DNA from: Actinomycetota bacterium
GTDB taxonomy: Bacteria > Actinomycetota > Actinomycetes > Streptosporangiales > Streptosporangiaceae
Direction of reading: 5' to 3'
DNA length: 55,796 nucleotides
Assembly: GCA_027313705.1 (NCBI GenBank)
Contig: DAHVDE010000070.1
Location: forward strand, 1-55,796
Below are positions 26,165 through 35,252 of this stretch, piece by piece. The notes under the pieces are model-generated. The model made no database searches. It saw nothing but the letters and a program-made list of their open reading frames with translations, and was not told the DNA's origin. Within the stretch, counting starts at the first letter, position 1. Every line of letters begins with the position of its first letter. Both the position numbers and the translations under genes were made by a program.

Positions 26165-27463
26165 TCACCAGTCCAGCCCCTGGTCAAGGTCTGTGGCGTC
26201 CCCGCTGACCTCGAACCGGTTCTGCAGCGCGTTGCCCAGGCCTAGCAGGCACGGTGCCAGGCTCGGGTGACCCGGCACCGCCCCGCTCAGCGCATCCCGC
26301 ATGGCGGCGATGCCCTCGTCCAAGTCCGCCCGGCTTCCGGTGCGCCTGGACCGGACATGCAGGCAGTGGCCCACGCCGAAGGCGAAAGCGAAGCGGTCGG
26401 CATCGTCGGCAGGGTAGGCGTCGTAGATCCGCTGCCACAGGGCCATGACCCGCGTCACCTCGGCCGCGTCGCCGAACTTCTCGGCGTGTTCGTCCATCTC
26501 GATGACCTGCTCGGCGGCCGCCTCGGCCACCACCGTGAGCAACTTCTCCGGCACCGTCTCCCCGCCGATGAAGCAGGGCAAGAACGCCTCGATCGACGCG
26601 TCGACCGCACGGTCAAGTTCGGTCTCGTCGGCTGGCTTTGGAAGCGCGACGAAACGGCAATACCAGAACATGCCGACCCGCCACCAGGCATCCAGATCGG
26701 GTTCGAGTTCGCCGCGCAGTATCTCGGTCAGTGCCTGCGCCGCACGCACCGCCTGCGGCGCGAGCACGCAGTCCAGATCGCCGGGTCCGAACCGCTCGAC
26801 ACAGCTCGCGACCGCGCCGAGCAGGCCGGTGCGCGTCATGCTCCCATCCGGGCCGCCGCTGCCGACCTCGCCGCTGCCGACCTCGCCGCTGCCGCCCGCC
26901 TCCCCTGACCTGGCGCTGGCAAGAGCCGCACCGAGAGTGAACCTGAACCTGCCCTGGTTCGCGTGCCCGGACGGGGTGATCTCTACCGCGTGGCTGGCGT
27001 AGCGGACGGCCTGGTCGAGGTCCGCCTGATCTCGGGTCCGCTCGAACCGCATCCGCATCCGCAGCGCCCGGCCGAGCTCGGACTCATACATTCCCTGGTA
27101 GCCATGGCCGGGACCGGCGAGCTCAAGTGCCTCGCAGAAAGCGTCAACAGCCGCGTCGAGCGCCGTCAGATCGTCGGCCAGCTCGTATTGACTAAGCAGG
27201 GCCTCCGCCAGGTTGAACTGACTCAGGCCGGCGTCGCCAGCGTCGGCATCCTGCACCACAACGGCCTCCCGCAGCACGCCGATCGCGCGGGCCAGGTCCG
27301 CCTCGTCGCCGGACTGGCCGAACATGACCCTCAGCGCGACCCCGAGCCGTGACAGGTACAGGGCCTGATTCCGGTCGGACCCGGCCGCGGCGTCAACGGC
27401 CTGCTGGCAGCGCGCTACCGCCTCGTCCAGGCCAGCGTAGTCTCGCCTCGCCTCGCCTCGCAT
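26165..27463 (-). pseudogene. TPR-repeat fragment of the broken TPR-CHAT gene (middle)
   Basis: This fragment of about 432 residues has TPR-like repeats (LDEAVARCQQAVDAAAGSD, LYLSRLGVALRVMFGQSGD). It includes a low-complexity GSGEVGSGEVGSGG insert from two copies of a 15-base unit near 26860-26890, and a degenerate region before the frame ends at DATDLDQGLDW. The next repeat (GDQADLNAGVAASQQAA, 26043-26165) is in a third frame. The junction looks like a deletion between two repeat units. It is entered from upstream only by a frameshift at the GCGAG repeat. Confidence 0.8.
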
Positions 27464-27828
27464 TCCGCCGCCAGCGAGGCGCCGAGATTGGCTAGGTAGG
27501 CGGCACGGTCCCTGCTGTCATCGCCGAGCAGGCGAAGCGCCTGGCGGGCGGTGGCGACCGATTCGCTGGCATGCTCGGGCGCACCGGTCCATTCATGCAA
27601 GCAGAGCAGCGCCGCCGAGAGATTGCGCAGGTACATGGCACGACCGGGGGAATTGTCCGGCGCCAGGCCGATGGCTTCCCTGCCGCGAGCGACCGCTTCG
27701 CGCAGATCATCGAGGTTGCCGCGGATCTCGGACCTGAGCGCAAGCGCGGCAGCCAGGTTCGAAAGCAGCAGCGGGCGGTAGTGGTTGCCCTCGGTCAGCA
27801 CATGCAGCGCCCGCCTGAACGCCGTCAC
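27415..27828 (-). pseudogene. TPR-repeat fragment between two frameshifts
   Basis: This 137-residue open stretch has three TPR-like units (TAFRRALHVLTEGNHYR, LREAVARGREAIGLAPDN, SVATARQALRLLGDDSRD). It ends out of frame at ARRGETTLAWTRR within a pentanucleotide tandem repeat. With one unit fewer, the protein would read on as AECEARRDYAGLDEAVAR into the next fragment. Upstream it joins the first fragment only by a one-base correction near 27926. Confidence 0.8.
27442..27461. repeat. Pentanucleotide tandem repeat (GCGAG)4 at a frame break
   Basis: Four exact copies of CTCGC (GCGAG on the coding strand) occur where two TPR reading frames part. Three copies would restore one continuous frame and four put it out of frame. 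A 5-bp unit changes frame with every gain or loss, the design of phase-variable contingency loci. Confidence 0.8.
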
Positions 27829-29078
27829 CGCCGCGTCGGCATCGGCTGGATCGCCGGTGAGCTGGGTCCGCGCCAGCAGCCCGACACCCAGGTTCGACTG
27901 CGCCAGGTCGAAGTCGAGATGATCAGGGGACAGGTCGCGACCGCCTGGGCGCCAACGGCGATGGCCTCCGCCAGGGCGAACCGGTCCCCGCTGACCTCGA
28001 AGCGGTTGCGCAGGATGGCTCCGAGGTTGGTCAGGTAGGTGCCGCGCGAAGGGTCGTCGCCGGGTGCCTCGTCAAGCAGCCGCCGGAAGGCGGCGATCGC
28101 CGCATCGCCGTCCGCCGTCCGGCCAGTCAGCTCGAATCGCCTGGCCAAGGCGTTCCCCGCGATCAGCAGCCACCTGACCTGGTCCTCTTCGGCCCCGCTT
28201 TCCTCGACGGCCGCCAGCCCCGCCCTGACTGCCTCATCCAGGTCGGCCGGGTCACCGTCGCGGTCGAACCGGATCCGCATCGCCTCGCTGACGCTCGCCA
28301 GGTTGCCTGCCCGGTCCGCGTTGCCGGCCGGTGTCGCGGCCAGCGCCCGCCCGAACAACCCGATCGCCTCGTCGAGGTCGGCCGGTCGGCCGGACAGCGT
28401 GAACCGCAGGACCAGCAAGTCCCCGGTGCTCGTCAAGATGCCTGGCAGGTCCTCGTCGTCCTGCGCAGCCGCTTGCGCCGCCTCGCACCCGATCGTGACG
28501 GCGGCATCCAGGTCGGCCGGATCGGCTGCGATCTGGAATCGCAGCATCATGGCCAGGCTGAGGCAGCTCAGGCTGCTGGCGCGCGCCGGATTGTCTACAG
28601 AAAGCGCCTGGACGATGCGCTGCCACAGTGCGATCACCTGGCCGGTCAGCGTCGGATCGGCCGATCCGAACGCCTGCGCTTGCATCTCCCGTGCGGTGTC
28701 CGCCGCGTGCATCGCGGCGGTCTGGACCATGGAAGGCGGAACCTCGGTCCCGGCCAGGAAGCACCGGGCGAAGGCCTCCGCCATGACCTGCCCGTCGTCG
28801 TGCCAGTCGCCGTCGATCAGTGCCCAGCACCGGTACATGTGCAGCATGCCGAGCGCGTGCCAGGCGTCAAGGTTGTCATCCTGGCCGACCAGTTGCGCGG
28901 CGAGCTGGTGCGCCGCTTCCAGCGCATCAGGTTCCAGCGCGACCGCGGCGTCCCAGTTCTCGTTCAGTCGGCCGACGTGCGCTTGCACAACCGAGAGTGG
29001 CTGTTGAGCGGCTGGCATATGCTCGGTGCCTCCCGGCTCAGGTCGCCAATCGCCGTCCGCAAGCATATGGTGACCCAA
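27825..29078 (-). pseudogene. N-terminal part of the broken TPR-CHAT gene
   Basis: About 385 sensible residues start at 29078 (MGHHMLADGDWRPEPGG). A helical N-terminal region (ALEAAHQLAAQLVGQDDN) is followed by TPR-like units with the recurring xGDPADLDEAVRxGxAA pattern. The frame goes wrong at a CCCC run near 27926, after AIAVGAQAVAT. The correct continuation, PDHLDFDLAQSNLGVGLLAR, is one frame over and runs into the next fragment. With the other pieces the ancestral protein was probably over 1700 residues, a TPR scaffold feeding a C-terminal CHAT protease. Confidence 0.8.
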
Positions 29079-29153
29079 ATTCAGATATTCAAAGTATGTA
29101 CCGGAACTCGGCCGCCACCGCCGGATGGCTGGTAGTCGTGATGCCGCGTGGTG

Positions 29154-30071
29154 TCATATTTGACCTGGCGACGACCGGGGAGCAGCCCGCGCCTGGCTGA
29201 GGAAGGCGCGGATGGCTGATAGCCAGGGTCGGGGGTTGTCGAAGTGGGCCATGTGCGAGGCGTCGGGTATCTCGGCGAGAGTGCTGGCCGGGAGCGCGGC
29301 GTGGAGCTTGCGGGCGAGGACGGCCGGGAAGGCCATCTCGCGGGTGCCGTGCAGGATCAGGACAGGCCCGCCCCAGTCTTTGAGGATGTGCTCGGCATCG
29401 TCGGGCACTCCTGGCTGGAGCTGGCCGGCGGTGTAGGGGGCGTTCCAGTCGCTGCTGAACCTGATGGCGGCGAGGATACGGTGCCATTCGTGCAGCCGGT
29501 CCAGGTGCCAGATGTCGCGGGGTGCGCTCGCGTAGGCCATGGCCAGGCTCAGCGCGCCGTCCGGGGCGTCCGGGCCGGTAAGCACCGGGTCATCCCGAGC
29601 GATGCGCGGGCACAGGCGCGACCTTGCCTGGTAGTCCCGTGATGCGGCGCGGTCGGTCTCGCAGTCCCGGTAGGCGGTGGTCGAGGCCAGGATCAGCCGA
29701 CGTGCCAGGCCTGGATGCCGGGCGGCTACCCGCATGGCGATGCCACCGCCGTAGGAGAAGCCGAGTACATCTGCTCGGGCCGCACCGAAGTGCTTGATGA
29801 GCGCGGCCACGTCATCGGCCAGGAAGCCGGGCTGCAGCGCGCCGACGGGAAGATCGCCGGCCGGCGGCGTCCGTGAACTGCGGCCGCATCCCCGCAGGTC
29901 GAACAGGACCACGTGAGCCTGATCGGCAAGCTCGCGCACCGGCGAGACCAGGTAGCTGTGGTCCCAGCTCGGGCCGCCGTGCACGACGATGAGCATCGGC
30001 AGCACCGGATCACCGAACCGGCGGACAAACAGCCGGACGCCATTCACCTGGACGAACTCCCCGACTGCCAC
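29154..30071 (-). CDS. Alpha/beta hydrolase (proline-iminopeptidase-like)
   Basis: This 305-residue cytoplasmic hydrolase has the oxyanion motif VHGGPSWDHSY, then FDLRGCGRS, the nucleophile elbow GFSYGGG (catalytic Ser) and a C-terminal His in ASHMAHFDNP. The usual acid position after the last strand reads LHGTREMAFP, with no Asp where HGxxD is expected. Either the acid is Glu or the triad is weak. The set resembles proline iminopeptidases and related esterases; the substrate is unknown. It is divergent from the kinase at 30170. Confidence 0.85.
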   Translation of the reverse strand: MAVGEFVQVNGVRLFVRRFGDPVLPMLIVVHGGPSWDHSYLVSPVRELADQAHVVLFDLRGCGRSSRTPPAGDLPVGALQPGFLADDVAALIKHFGAARADVLGFSYGGGIAMRVAARHPGLARRLILASTTAYRDCETDRAASRDYQARSRLCPRIARDDPVLTGPDAPDGALSLAMAYASAPRDIWHLDRLHEWHRILAAIRFSSDWNAPYTAGQLQPGVPDDAEHILKDWGGPVLILHGTREMAFPAVLARKLHAALPASTLAEIPDASHMAHFDNPRPWLSAIRAFLSQARAAPRSSPGQI

Positions 30072-30169
30072 CGACCACTCCTGTGCCGAAGCGTTGGACG
30101 TCGTGACTGAGGAGGCGGGCGCAACCTCCTGCTCACCGTACGGCTTGCGCTGGTCGGGATACTCGATGC

Positions 30170-30730
30170 ATGCCCGAACTTGTGACCCCGACCGAGGTCG
30201 TGGAGCGCATCAAGAAGATCCGCCGCGGCAAACACACGACGGTACTTGTGGCGGTCGATGGTGCGGGAGGGGCTGGCAAGAGCACGATCTCGGCCAGCAT
30301 CGCCAGCCAGATAGCCGACTCCTTCGTCATCTGCCTGGATGACTTCGCCCGGCCTTCGGTTCCTGGCTGGGATCAGGAGCGGTTTCGCCGTCAGGTCCTG
30401 CGCCCACTTCTTGCTGAGCATGACGCCTGCTATCAGCGCTGGGACTGGCCAACCGACTCCGGGGGCGAATGGCATCGCGTTCCCGCCGGGAGCGTCGTCG
30501 TCATTGAGGGGGTGTCGGCTTCCAGAACAGAGCTAGGCGACTGCTGGGACCTGACGATCTGGGTAGACACGCCGCGCTCCCTCCGCCTGACCCGCGGCAT
30601 CCAGCGAGACGGCGAAGCGATGCGAACCCAGTGGACGGACGTCTGGATGCCCGAAGAGGACGCCTATATCGCCGAGCAGCAGCCAGCCGAGCGGGCCGAC
30701 CTTGTAGTGAACGGGTACGACCCCAAATGA
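30170..30730 (+). CDS. Uridine-kinase-like P-loop NTPase
   Basis: This 186-residue kinase has Walker A VDGAGGAGKST (about residues 29-39), LDDFARP (Walker B-like and substrate Asp), YQRWDWP, then VVVIEGVSASR and LTIWVDTPRSLRLTRGIQRD, the order seen in uridine/cytidine kinase-like proteins of actinobacteria. The true substrate is not shown by sequence. It stands alone, divergent from the hydrolase. Confidence 0.82.
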   Translation: MPELVTPTEVVERIKKIRRGKHTTVLVAVDGAGGAGKSTISASIASQIADSFVICLDDFARPSVPGWDQERFRRQVLRPLLAEHDACYQRWDWPTDSGGEWHRVPAGSVVVIEGVSASRTELGDCWDLTIWVDTPRSLRLTRGIQRDGEAMRTQWTDVWMPEEDAYIAEQQPAERADLVVNGYDPK

Positions 30731-30766
30731 GCGCCTGCCGGCATGCCGGCAACTTGCCCGGTGGCT

Positions 30767-31109
30767 CTACCTCGGCTTGGACATGAAATCGCCCCAAAGG
30801 TTCACCGCGTCCTCAAGGCACAATGCCGCGACATCGCGTGGCATCATGCCCGCGGTGCGGATCAGTCGCTGCGCCAGCCAGTCCGGCACCGGCTTGCGAG
30901 CCGGAGGTGCAGGCACGGTAACGCCACCGCTCAGCCTGCCGAGGCGCTCGATGACGTCGGCGAGCTTGCTACACGATCCGCCACGTGTTGCGCCCCACGA
31001 CGAGCTTGCGGAAGCCGGTGAGCTCACCGCCAAGCGGATATCCAGCATCCGGCGACTCAAGCAGGATGAGCAACTTCTTGAGCACCCCGCTGAGCAGCCT
31101 CCGTAACAC
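30767..31109 (-). pseudogene. RelE/ParE-like toxin remnant with downstream fragment
   Basis: From a GTG at 31109 the minus strand reads VLRRLLSGVLKKLLILLESP, then YPLGGELTGFRKLVVGRNTWRIV and a stop (30969-31109). This is the core pattern of RelE/ParE toxins, which should continue with a V-Y beta strand. In another frame the sequence continues ADVIERLGRLSGG to DAVNLWGDFMSKPR (ending 30767). A deletion and frame change have joined the two parts, and no functional toxin is expected. No antitoxin gene is adjacent. Confidence 0.6.
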
Positions 31110-31226
31110 TCAGCTCACGTACATCGCGCATGATCGTCATGCAACAACTATTCAGGTAACTGTACAGATTGGTGCGGGATCCGGCGCGCATGCAGATGCT
31201 TGGCCGGAGAAGTTTTCAGAAGGTGC

Positions 31227-31257
31227 TCGACCCTGACGTAACGTCAGGCTTTAACGT
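31227..31257 (+). promoter_or_regulatory. MerR-type promoter/operator
   Basis: The palindrome CCTGACGTAACGTCAGG (31232-31248; 7-bp arms) sits between a -35-like TCGACC (31227) and a -10-like TAACGT (31252), with the long 19-base spacer typical of MerR-regulated promoters. It is about 50 bases before the MerR gene and should be its autoregulatory site. Confidence 0.75.
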
Positions 31258-31305
31258 GGTCGTTGCCGCCGCAAACCGTGGCGGCAGAAGTGGGGATGAC
31301 CGGCG

Positions 31306-32058
31306 ATGGGAACGCAAGGCGGCCAGGTTTGGAAAGTCGGCCAGCTAGCCAACTCCACGGGCGTGACGGTACGAACGCTGCATCACTACGACCACCTCGG
31401 ATTGGTCCGGCCCTCTGCCCGCACGCTGTCGGGATACCGCCTGTACGCCGAGTCCGACGTCGAACGGCTCTACGCGGTGTTGGCCTTGCGCCAGCTCGGC
31501 CTGCCGCTGGAGGCGATCGGCGAGCTCCTCGACGGATCGTCGGCGATCGGGCCATTGCTCGAACGCCACAGCGCTTGCCTCGACCGCCAGATGGTTGCAA
31601 TCCGGAACCTCCGGGCGCAGCTGAGCAGCGTGGCTGCCGGCATGCGCGGCGGTCAGGAGGTCTCGGTCACCGACTTCTTGGAGCTGATCAGAAAGGTGAT
31701 CACCGTGGACGAGACCGTGAAGGCATACTTCACTGACGAGCAACTGGCCGACCTGGCCGAACGCCGAGCCCAGCTCGGCGAAGACACGATCGCCCGCGTA
31801 CAGGCGGCGTGGCCGGACCTGATCGCCCGGGTACAGAGCGCAATCGACGCGGGAGCGGACCCGGCCGGCCCGCAAGCCCAGGGACTGGCAGCCGAGTGGA
31901 TTGGCCTACTCGACCAGTTCCACGGCGGCGACGACGGTCTCCGGGACTCGCTGTACCGGATGCAGGCCGACAACGCGGCGAAGTTCGAGGTCCAGTACGG
32001 CGGCCCCTCGCCTGCCCAGATGGACTTCATCAAGGCTGCCAACGCTGCACGGCACTGA
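31306..32058 (+). CDS. MerR-family regulator with TipAS-like ligand domain
   Basis: This 250-residue regulator has an N-terminal winged helix (VWKVGQLANSTGVTVRTLHH, then YDHLGLVRPSARTLSGYRLY), a coiled linker at about 80-115 and a C-terminal domain (YFTDEQLADLAERRAQLGED, AEWIGLLDQFHGGDDGL). That domain resembles the TipAS drug-binding domain known for thiopeptide recognition. The upstream palindrome with 19-base spacing supports autoregulation. No obvious target operon other than itself adjoins. A strong terminator follows. Confidence 0.88.
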   Translation: MGTQGGQVWKVGQLANSTGVTVRTLHHYDHLGLVRPSARTLSGYRLYAESDVERLYAVLALRQLGLPLEAIGELLDGSSAIGPLLERHSACLDRQMVAIRNLRAQLSSVAAGMRGGQEVSVTDFLELIRKVITVDETVKAYFTDEQLADLAERRAQLGEDTIARVQAAWPDLIARVQSAIDAGADPAGPQAQGLAAEWIGLLDQFHGGDDGLRDSLYRMQADNAAKFEVQYGGPSPAQMDFIKAANAARH

Positions 32059-32076
32059 CAACTGGCACTGACAACT

Positions 32077-32120
32077 GCTGAGTGGCGGGTGGGTTGCGCG
32101 CCATCCACCCGCCACTCAGC
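32077..32120 (+). terminator. Hairpin terminator after the MerR gene
   Basis: Perfect 16-bp stem GCTGAGTGGCGGGTGG (32077-32092) and its complement (32105-32120) with a 12-base loop, 19 bases after the MerR stop codon. Confidence 0.85.
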
Positions 32121-32254
32121 CTCTTGGTGCGAGCTTGCCGCCGCGAACGTTTGACGAGGATCGCGCGATCGCGGGACGTGAGAACGCGGCGTCGACCACA
32201 GTCCCTACCCGGATTCTGCCGGCCGGGCCAAGGCGATCGGGGCAGGATAAAGGT

Positions 32255-32536
32255 ATGACAACTTCGGCCAAGCGGAAGGTCTCTGTCACCCTCGATGCGG
32301 ATCTCGTCGAGGCGCTGGAAGCTGACACCAGCGTCACGCTGTCGGCGGAAGTGAACTCGGCTTTGCGTGCAGAGTTCACCAGGCGCAAACGGCAGCAGGC
32401 ACTCGCGGATCTTCTCGACAACCTGGCAAGCGAGCGAGGCGGGCTGGACACGCCAGAAGACGAGGCAGAGATCGCGCGGTATATGCGCCTGCTCGGGGGA
32501 GTGGCCGAAGATTCCGCCAAGCGGCAGGCCGGCTGA
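32255..32536 (+). CDS. Type II antitoxin (CcdA/VapB-like)
   Basis: This 93-residue protein has a ribbon-helix-helix-like N-terminus (AKRKVSVTLDADLVEALEAD, then SAEVNSALRAEF) and an acidic C-terminal tail that would wrap the toxin. The ATG at 32255 follows TAAAGGT. The stop overlaps the toxin start (TGATG), so production is coupled. It pairs with the PIN protein and should neutralise it and repress the operon. Confidence 0.82.
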   Translation: MTTSAKRKVSVTLDADLVEALEADTSVTLSAEVNSALRAEFTRRKRQQALADLLDNLASERGGLDTPEDEAEIARYMRLLGGVAEDSAKRQAG

Positions 32537-32973
32537 TGCGCCTGGTGCTCGATGCCGAAGCGGTGAACGCGTTGCTTGATCCGCGGCATCCCGCCGAACG
32601 CAAGGTACGGCGTGCGATGGAGGCAGCACGCAGGCTGCACCGCGAAGTCGCGATCGCTACCGGAACGCTCGCCGAGTTGTACCGCGGCGCCGGACGCAAT
32701 CATGCGCTGGACGCACTGCTCGCCCGGGAATCAGGAGATGGCCTGCTGCTTCGTGACACTGATCGGACGCTGGCCCGGCTGATCGGCGCATTGCTCGCTG
32801 AAGCGGGCGCATCTTCCGCTCTCTTCGCAGACGCACACCCTGTCGCGGTCGCGCTCGAAGCAGGCGGGGACGTGGTCCAGACCGCAGATCCCGATGACCT
32901 CAGCAGGCTCGCTGCCCCGTACCGGACGATCGTAGTCGAGTCCCTGGCACGGAAGAGAGGCTCGCCCGACTAA
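32536..32973 (+). CDS. PIN-domain toxin (VapC-like)
   Basis: This 145-residue PIN-type ribonuclease has acidic residues in the expected places: LVLDAEAVNALL (first Asp), TLAELYRG (Glu), FADAHPVAVALE (Asp) and VQTADPDDLSRL (Asp). It overlaps the antitoxin gene by one base. A second, unrelated PIN module lies 270 bases downstream on the other strand. Confidence 0.82.
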   Translation: MRLVLDAEAVNALLDPRHPAERKVRRAMEAARRLHREVAIATGTLAELYRGAGRNHALDALLARESGDGLLLRDTDRTLARLIGALLAEAGASSALFADAHPVAVALEAGGDVVQTADPDDLSRLAAPYRTIVVESLARKRGSPD

Positions 32974-33020
32974 GGCGCCATGCCGTTGCACGCCGCGAAC
33001 ACCACCGCCACCGCACCCGT

Positions 33021-33206
33021 TCACGGCGTCTCCTCCGTTCGGGGACGCCCCCGCTCAGGCCGTGTGTGGCCGTTGTAGTGCCGGGGGTACTCGGCCAGGA
33101 CGTTGCGGAAGTGCCGCCCGCCGCGGATCGGCATGTGGTCCAGGCGCTCGCGGCGCAGTGTGCCTGCGAAGCCCGACCGCCAAGCCTCGTGCACAAACCC
33201 GTGCAC
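33021..33206 (-). pseudogene. C-terminal remnant of an integrase-core transposase
   Basis: About 60 residues read WRSGFAGTLRRERLDHMPI, then FRNVLAEYPRHYNGHTRP, the typical end of an integrase-core transposase with its final catalytic region lost. It has no ends or other transposase parts nearby. It is a footprint of an old insertion between the two toxin-antitoxin modules. Confidence 0.7.
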
Positions 33207-33242
33207 GAGGGTGGACTCGAAAGGGTACTGCCAAGGCTGGCG

Positions 33243-33668
33243 TCAGGTCAGCAGGGATTCCACTCGGACCGAAGGATAACGGCCCGGAAGCTTGCGGTCC
33301 AAAGTGGCCAGCGTCAGGTCGCCTGCCTGAGCGAATGCCGCTAGATAGTCGTCAGTCCACAACTTATGGCTCTTGTCATCGCGCGCTGAGATCGCCCGCC
33401 AGACCGCTGCCAGTCCCTCCGGCTCGTCAGCCCACAGCACGCGCTCGTCCGACCAGAGCTGATCGAACAGCCGCCAGGCCTGGCTGCGGTCGACGGCGTC
33501 GCCGTCCATTATGGCGGGATTGCAGAGCAGCCTCAGCAGGCCCATCTGAGTGACCCGGCAGAAGGCCAGGTCGTCTGCCTGCCGGTTGAACCACTCGGAC
33601 GCAACCGGGTAGTGCACGTGCCGCCCCCAGACGGCCGCGAGCCAGACTCCAACGTCGACCAGGATCAT
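33243..33668 (-). CDS. vapC: VapC-type PIN toxin
   Basis: This 141-residue PIN domain has MILVDVGVWLAAVW (Asp5), then QMGLLRLLCNP, KLWTDDYLAAFAQAG (acidic pair) and LATLDRK (acidic end). It is probably an RNase cutting tRNA or other RNA. Its start overlaps the antitoxin gene end (ATGA). Family and order are clear; the target is unknown. Confidence 0.88.
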   Translation of the reverse strand: MILVDVGVWLAAVWGRHVHYPVASEWFNRQADDLAFCRVTQMGLLRLLCNPAIMDGDAVDRSQAWRLFDQLWSDERVLWADEPEGLAAVWRAISARDDKSHKLWTDDYLAAFAQAGDLTLATLDRKLPGRYPSVRVESLLT

Positions 33669-33925
33669 GATGACGAGTACCGTTCGATGTCTTCGGATTC
33701 GAGCGCACTCGCGATGTCATCATTTGTGACGAGGACCGCAGGCGCCGCGTCACGAGCGACCAGCGGGAGCCTGACACGCCCCGCCTTCCGCTTCGGCGCG
33801 GACGGGATCCCGAGCTCATGCGCCAGCGCCCGATTCACCAGATCCTTGAGGCTTTCACCGCGGTCGGCCGCCCTCGCCTTGGCCGCTCGCATCAGGGCAT
33901 CCGGCATGTCGATAGTAGTGCGCAT
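33665..33925 (-). CDS. vapB: VapB-type antitoxin
   Basis: This 86-residue antitoxin has a ribbon-helix-helix N-terminus (MRTTIDMPDALMRAAKARA) and the VNRALAHELG helix, then a flexible tail ending in DDIASALESEDIERYSSS. It is the first gene of the pair with the PIN toxin, and the start is preceded by an AT-rich stretch (33926-33942) that can hold the promoter. Confidence 0.85.
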   Translation of the reverse strand: MRTTIDMPDALMRAAKARAADRGESLKDLVNRALAHELGIPSAPKRKAGRVRLPLVARDAAPAVLVTNDDIASALESEDIERYSSS

Positions 33926-34204
33926 AAAAACATATTAGCATCGCGGACAAGTCATCCGAAGCCAGCAACGCCGCCCGGACTACCGCGTCCGCCAAGACGG
34001 CTGTCCGCAACCCTGAACTGGCACCGTGGCCACACCGCGAGGCCGAAGAAGCGCCGGAGCCTCTGGGCCTTGAACCCGAGACTAGCCATACCGGCGTAGC
34101 TGAGGCAGCCCACGCGCAGGATTACCGGCAATTCACCGACACCTGGCGGAGATAGCACTGCTGCCTGTACCTGGTACGCCAGAACGGTCGGCTGGTGGTA
34201 GCCG

Positions 34205-35041
34205 GTGCGGGTCAGTCCCCTGCCGCGCCTGCAAGCGCGGGTGGTAGCCGCCGACCCGCCATGGTACGCGGCGCATACCTGGGTGTTCTTGTGGGCCGCA
34301 GCGCAGGTCAGCACGCTGGGTGCCACGGTGCTGCTCGCGCAGCCGGGCGCGTGTACTCGCCCGGGCATCCTGGCCGAGCGGTCTGAACTGCTGGCGTACG
34401 CAGCCGCATGCGGCCTGCAGCCAGTCCGGATCAGTCCTGGAACGCTGGAATACAACTGCCCGCCGTTCGAACGGCTCGTGCTGGAAAGGAACGGGCTGGG
34501 CGGCGCCGTCCCGCTGACCTGGCGTCACGGTGACCTGATCGAGTTGCGGCACACGACCATGCGACATCGGGAAAGGCCGGAACTCGCTAGCGAGCAGGCG
34601 TGGCGAGAAGTCGTGCTTGACGGCGCACGACTGCGGTTCCGGCTCGATCGCCAGGCCGCGGACAAGACCCGGCCCGCCGACCCACGACTGATCCCCCTCA
34701 TCGACGGGGACATCCTTGCCTCGGTCAGCCGGCGTGACCCGGCCCGGCGCCGGGCAGCGGTCTGGACCGCGAGCAACCGGATCTTCGGCTGCCGCGCTCC
34801 CGGCCTCCTGGCAGTCATCGCCAGCGCGCTCGTCGGCGGAGAGCCAGCAGTCCCCGCTGCGGGGACCTGGCTCGGCCGACTACCGAGTCCCGCCGAGATA
34901 TCGCGGATTAAGCACGCGGCTGACCAGCTCGACCGGCTCACGCGCGCCGAACTCGCAAGCGGCCGCGCAGCCAGCGAGCCTGCCGGTAGCATCAGCGGGC
35001 AGCCGACACCGGACCCTGCCATCGCCGGGAGCCAGTCATGA
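34205..35041 (+). pseudogene. DPPW-motif (MT-A70-like) methyltransferase-fold protein, N-terminus lost
   Basis: The 278-residue open frame begins right after an in-frame TAG. Near its start is VVAADPPWYAAHTWVFLWAA. The DPPW motif is that of N6-adenine methyltransferases of the MT-A70 type and is followed by ATVLLAQPG and PPFERLVLERNGLGG. The SAM-binding half that should precede DPPW is absent, so this is likely a truncated gene. The last 100 residues are unrelated Ala/Arg-rich sequence. Function is uncertain. Confidence 0.55.
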
Positions 35042-35252
35042 CCGCGAGCACCACTGAGCCGACCCAGATCAACGACGCGGGACGGCGAAGTGCAAAGCGG
35101 CGACTGCCCCTCACTGGGTGTCCCGTCGACGGCGTTCGGCTAGCAGTTAGGCCAGACACGCGCAAGGCCAGCTAACGGGGCACATCGAGGGTGACAGTGC
35201 AGGTGATCAACGACCGACCCAGCGCGTACCAGAGAATGCGCACTGATTTAGT
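35042..35252. other. Intergenic DNA
   Basis: Between the DPPW-motif remnant and the secreted protein there are 211 bases with no gene or clear repeat. The right end (35240-35270) is AT-rich and forms the 3' flank of the minus-strand gene. Confidence 0.4.

Noticed and set aside
28039-29007. Plus-strand 322-residue Ser/Ala-rich frame
   Set aside because: Antisense shadow of the TPR gene.
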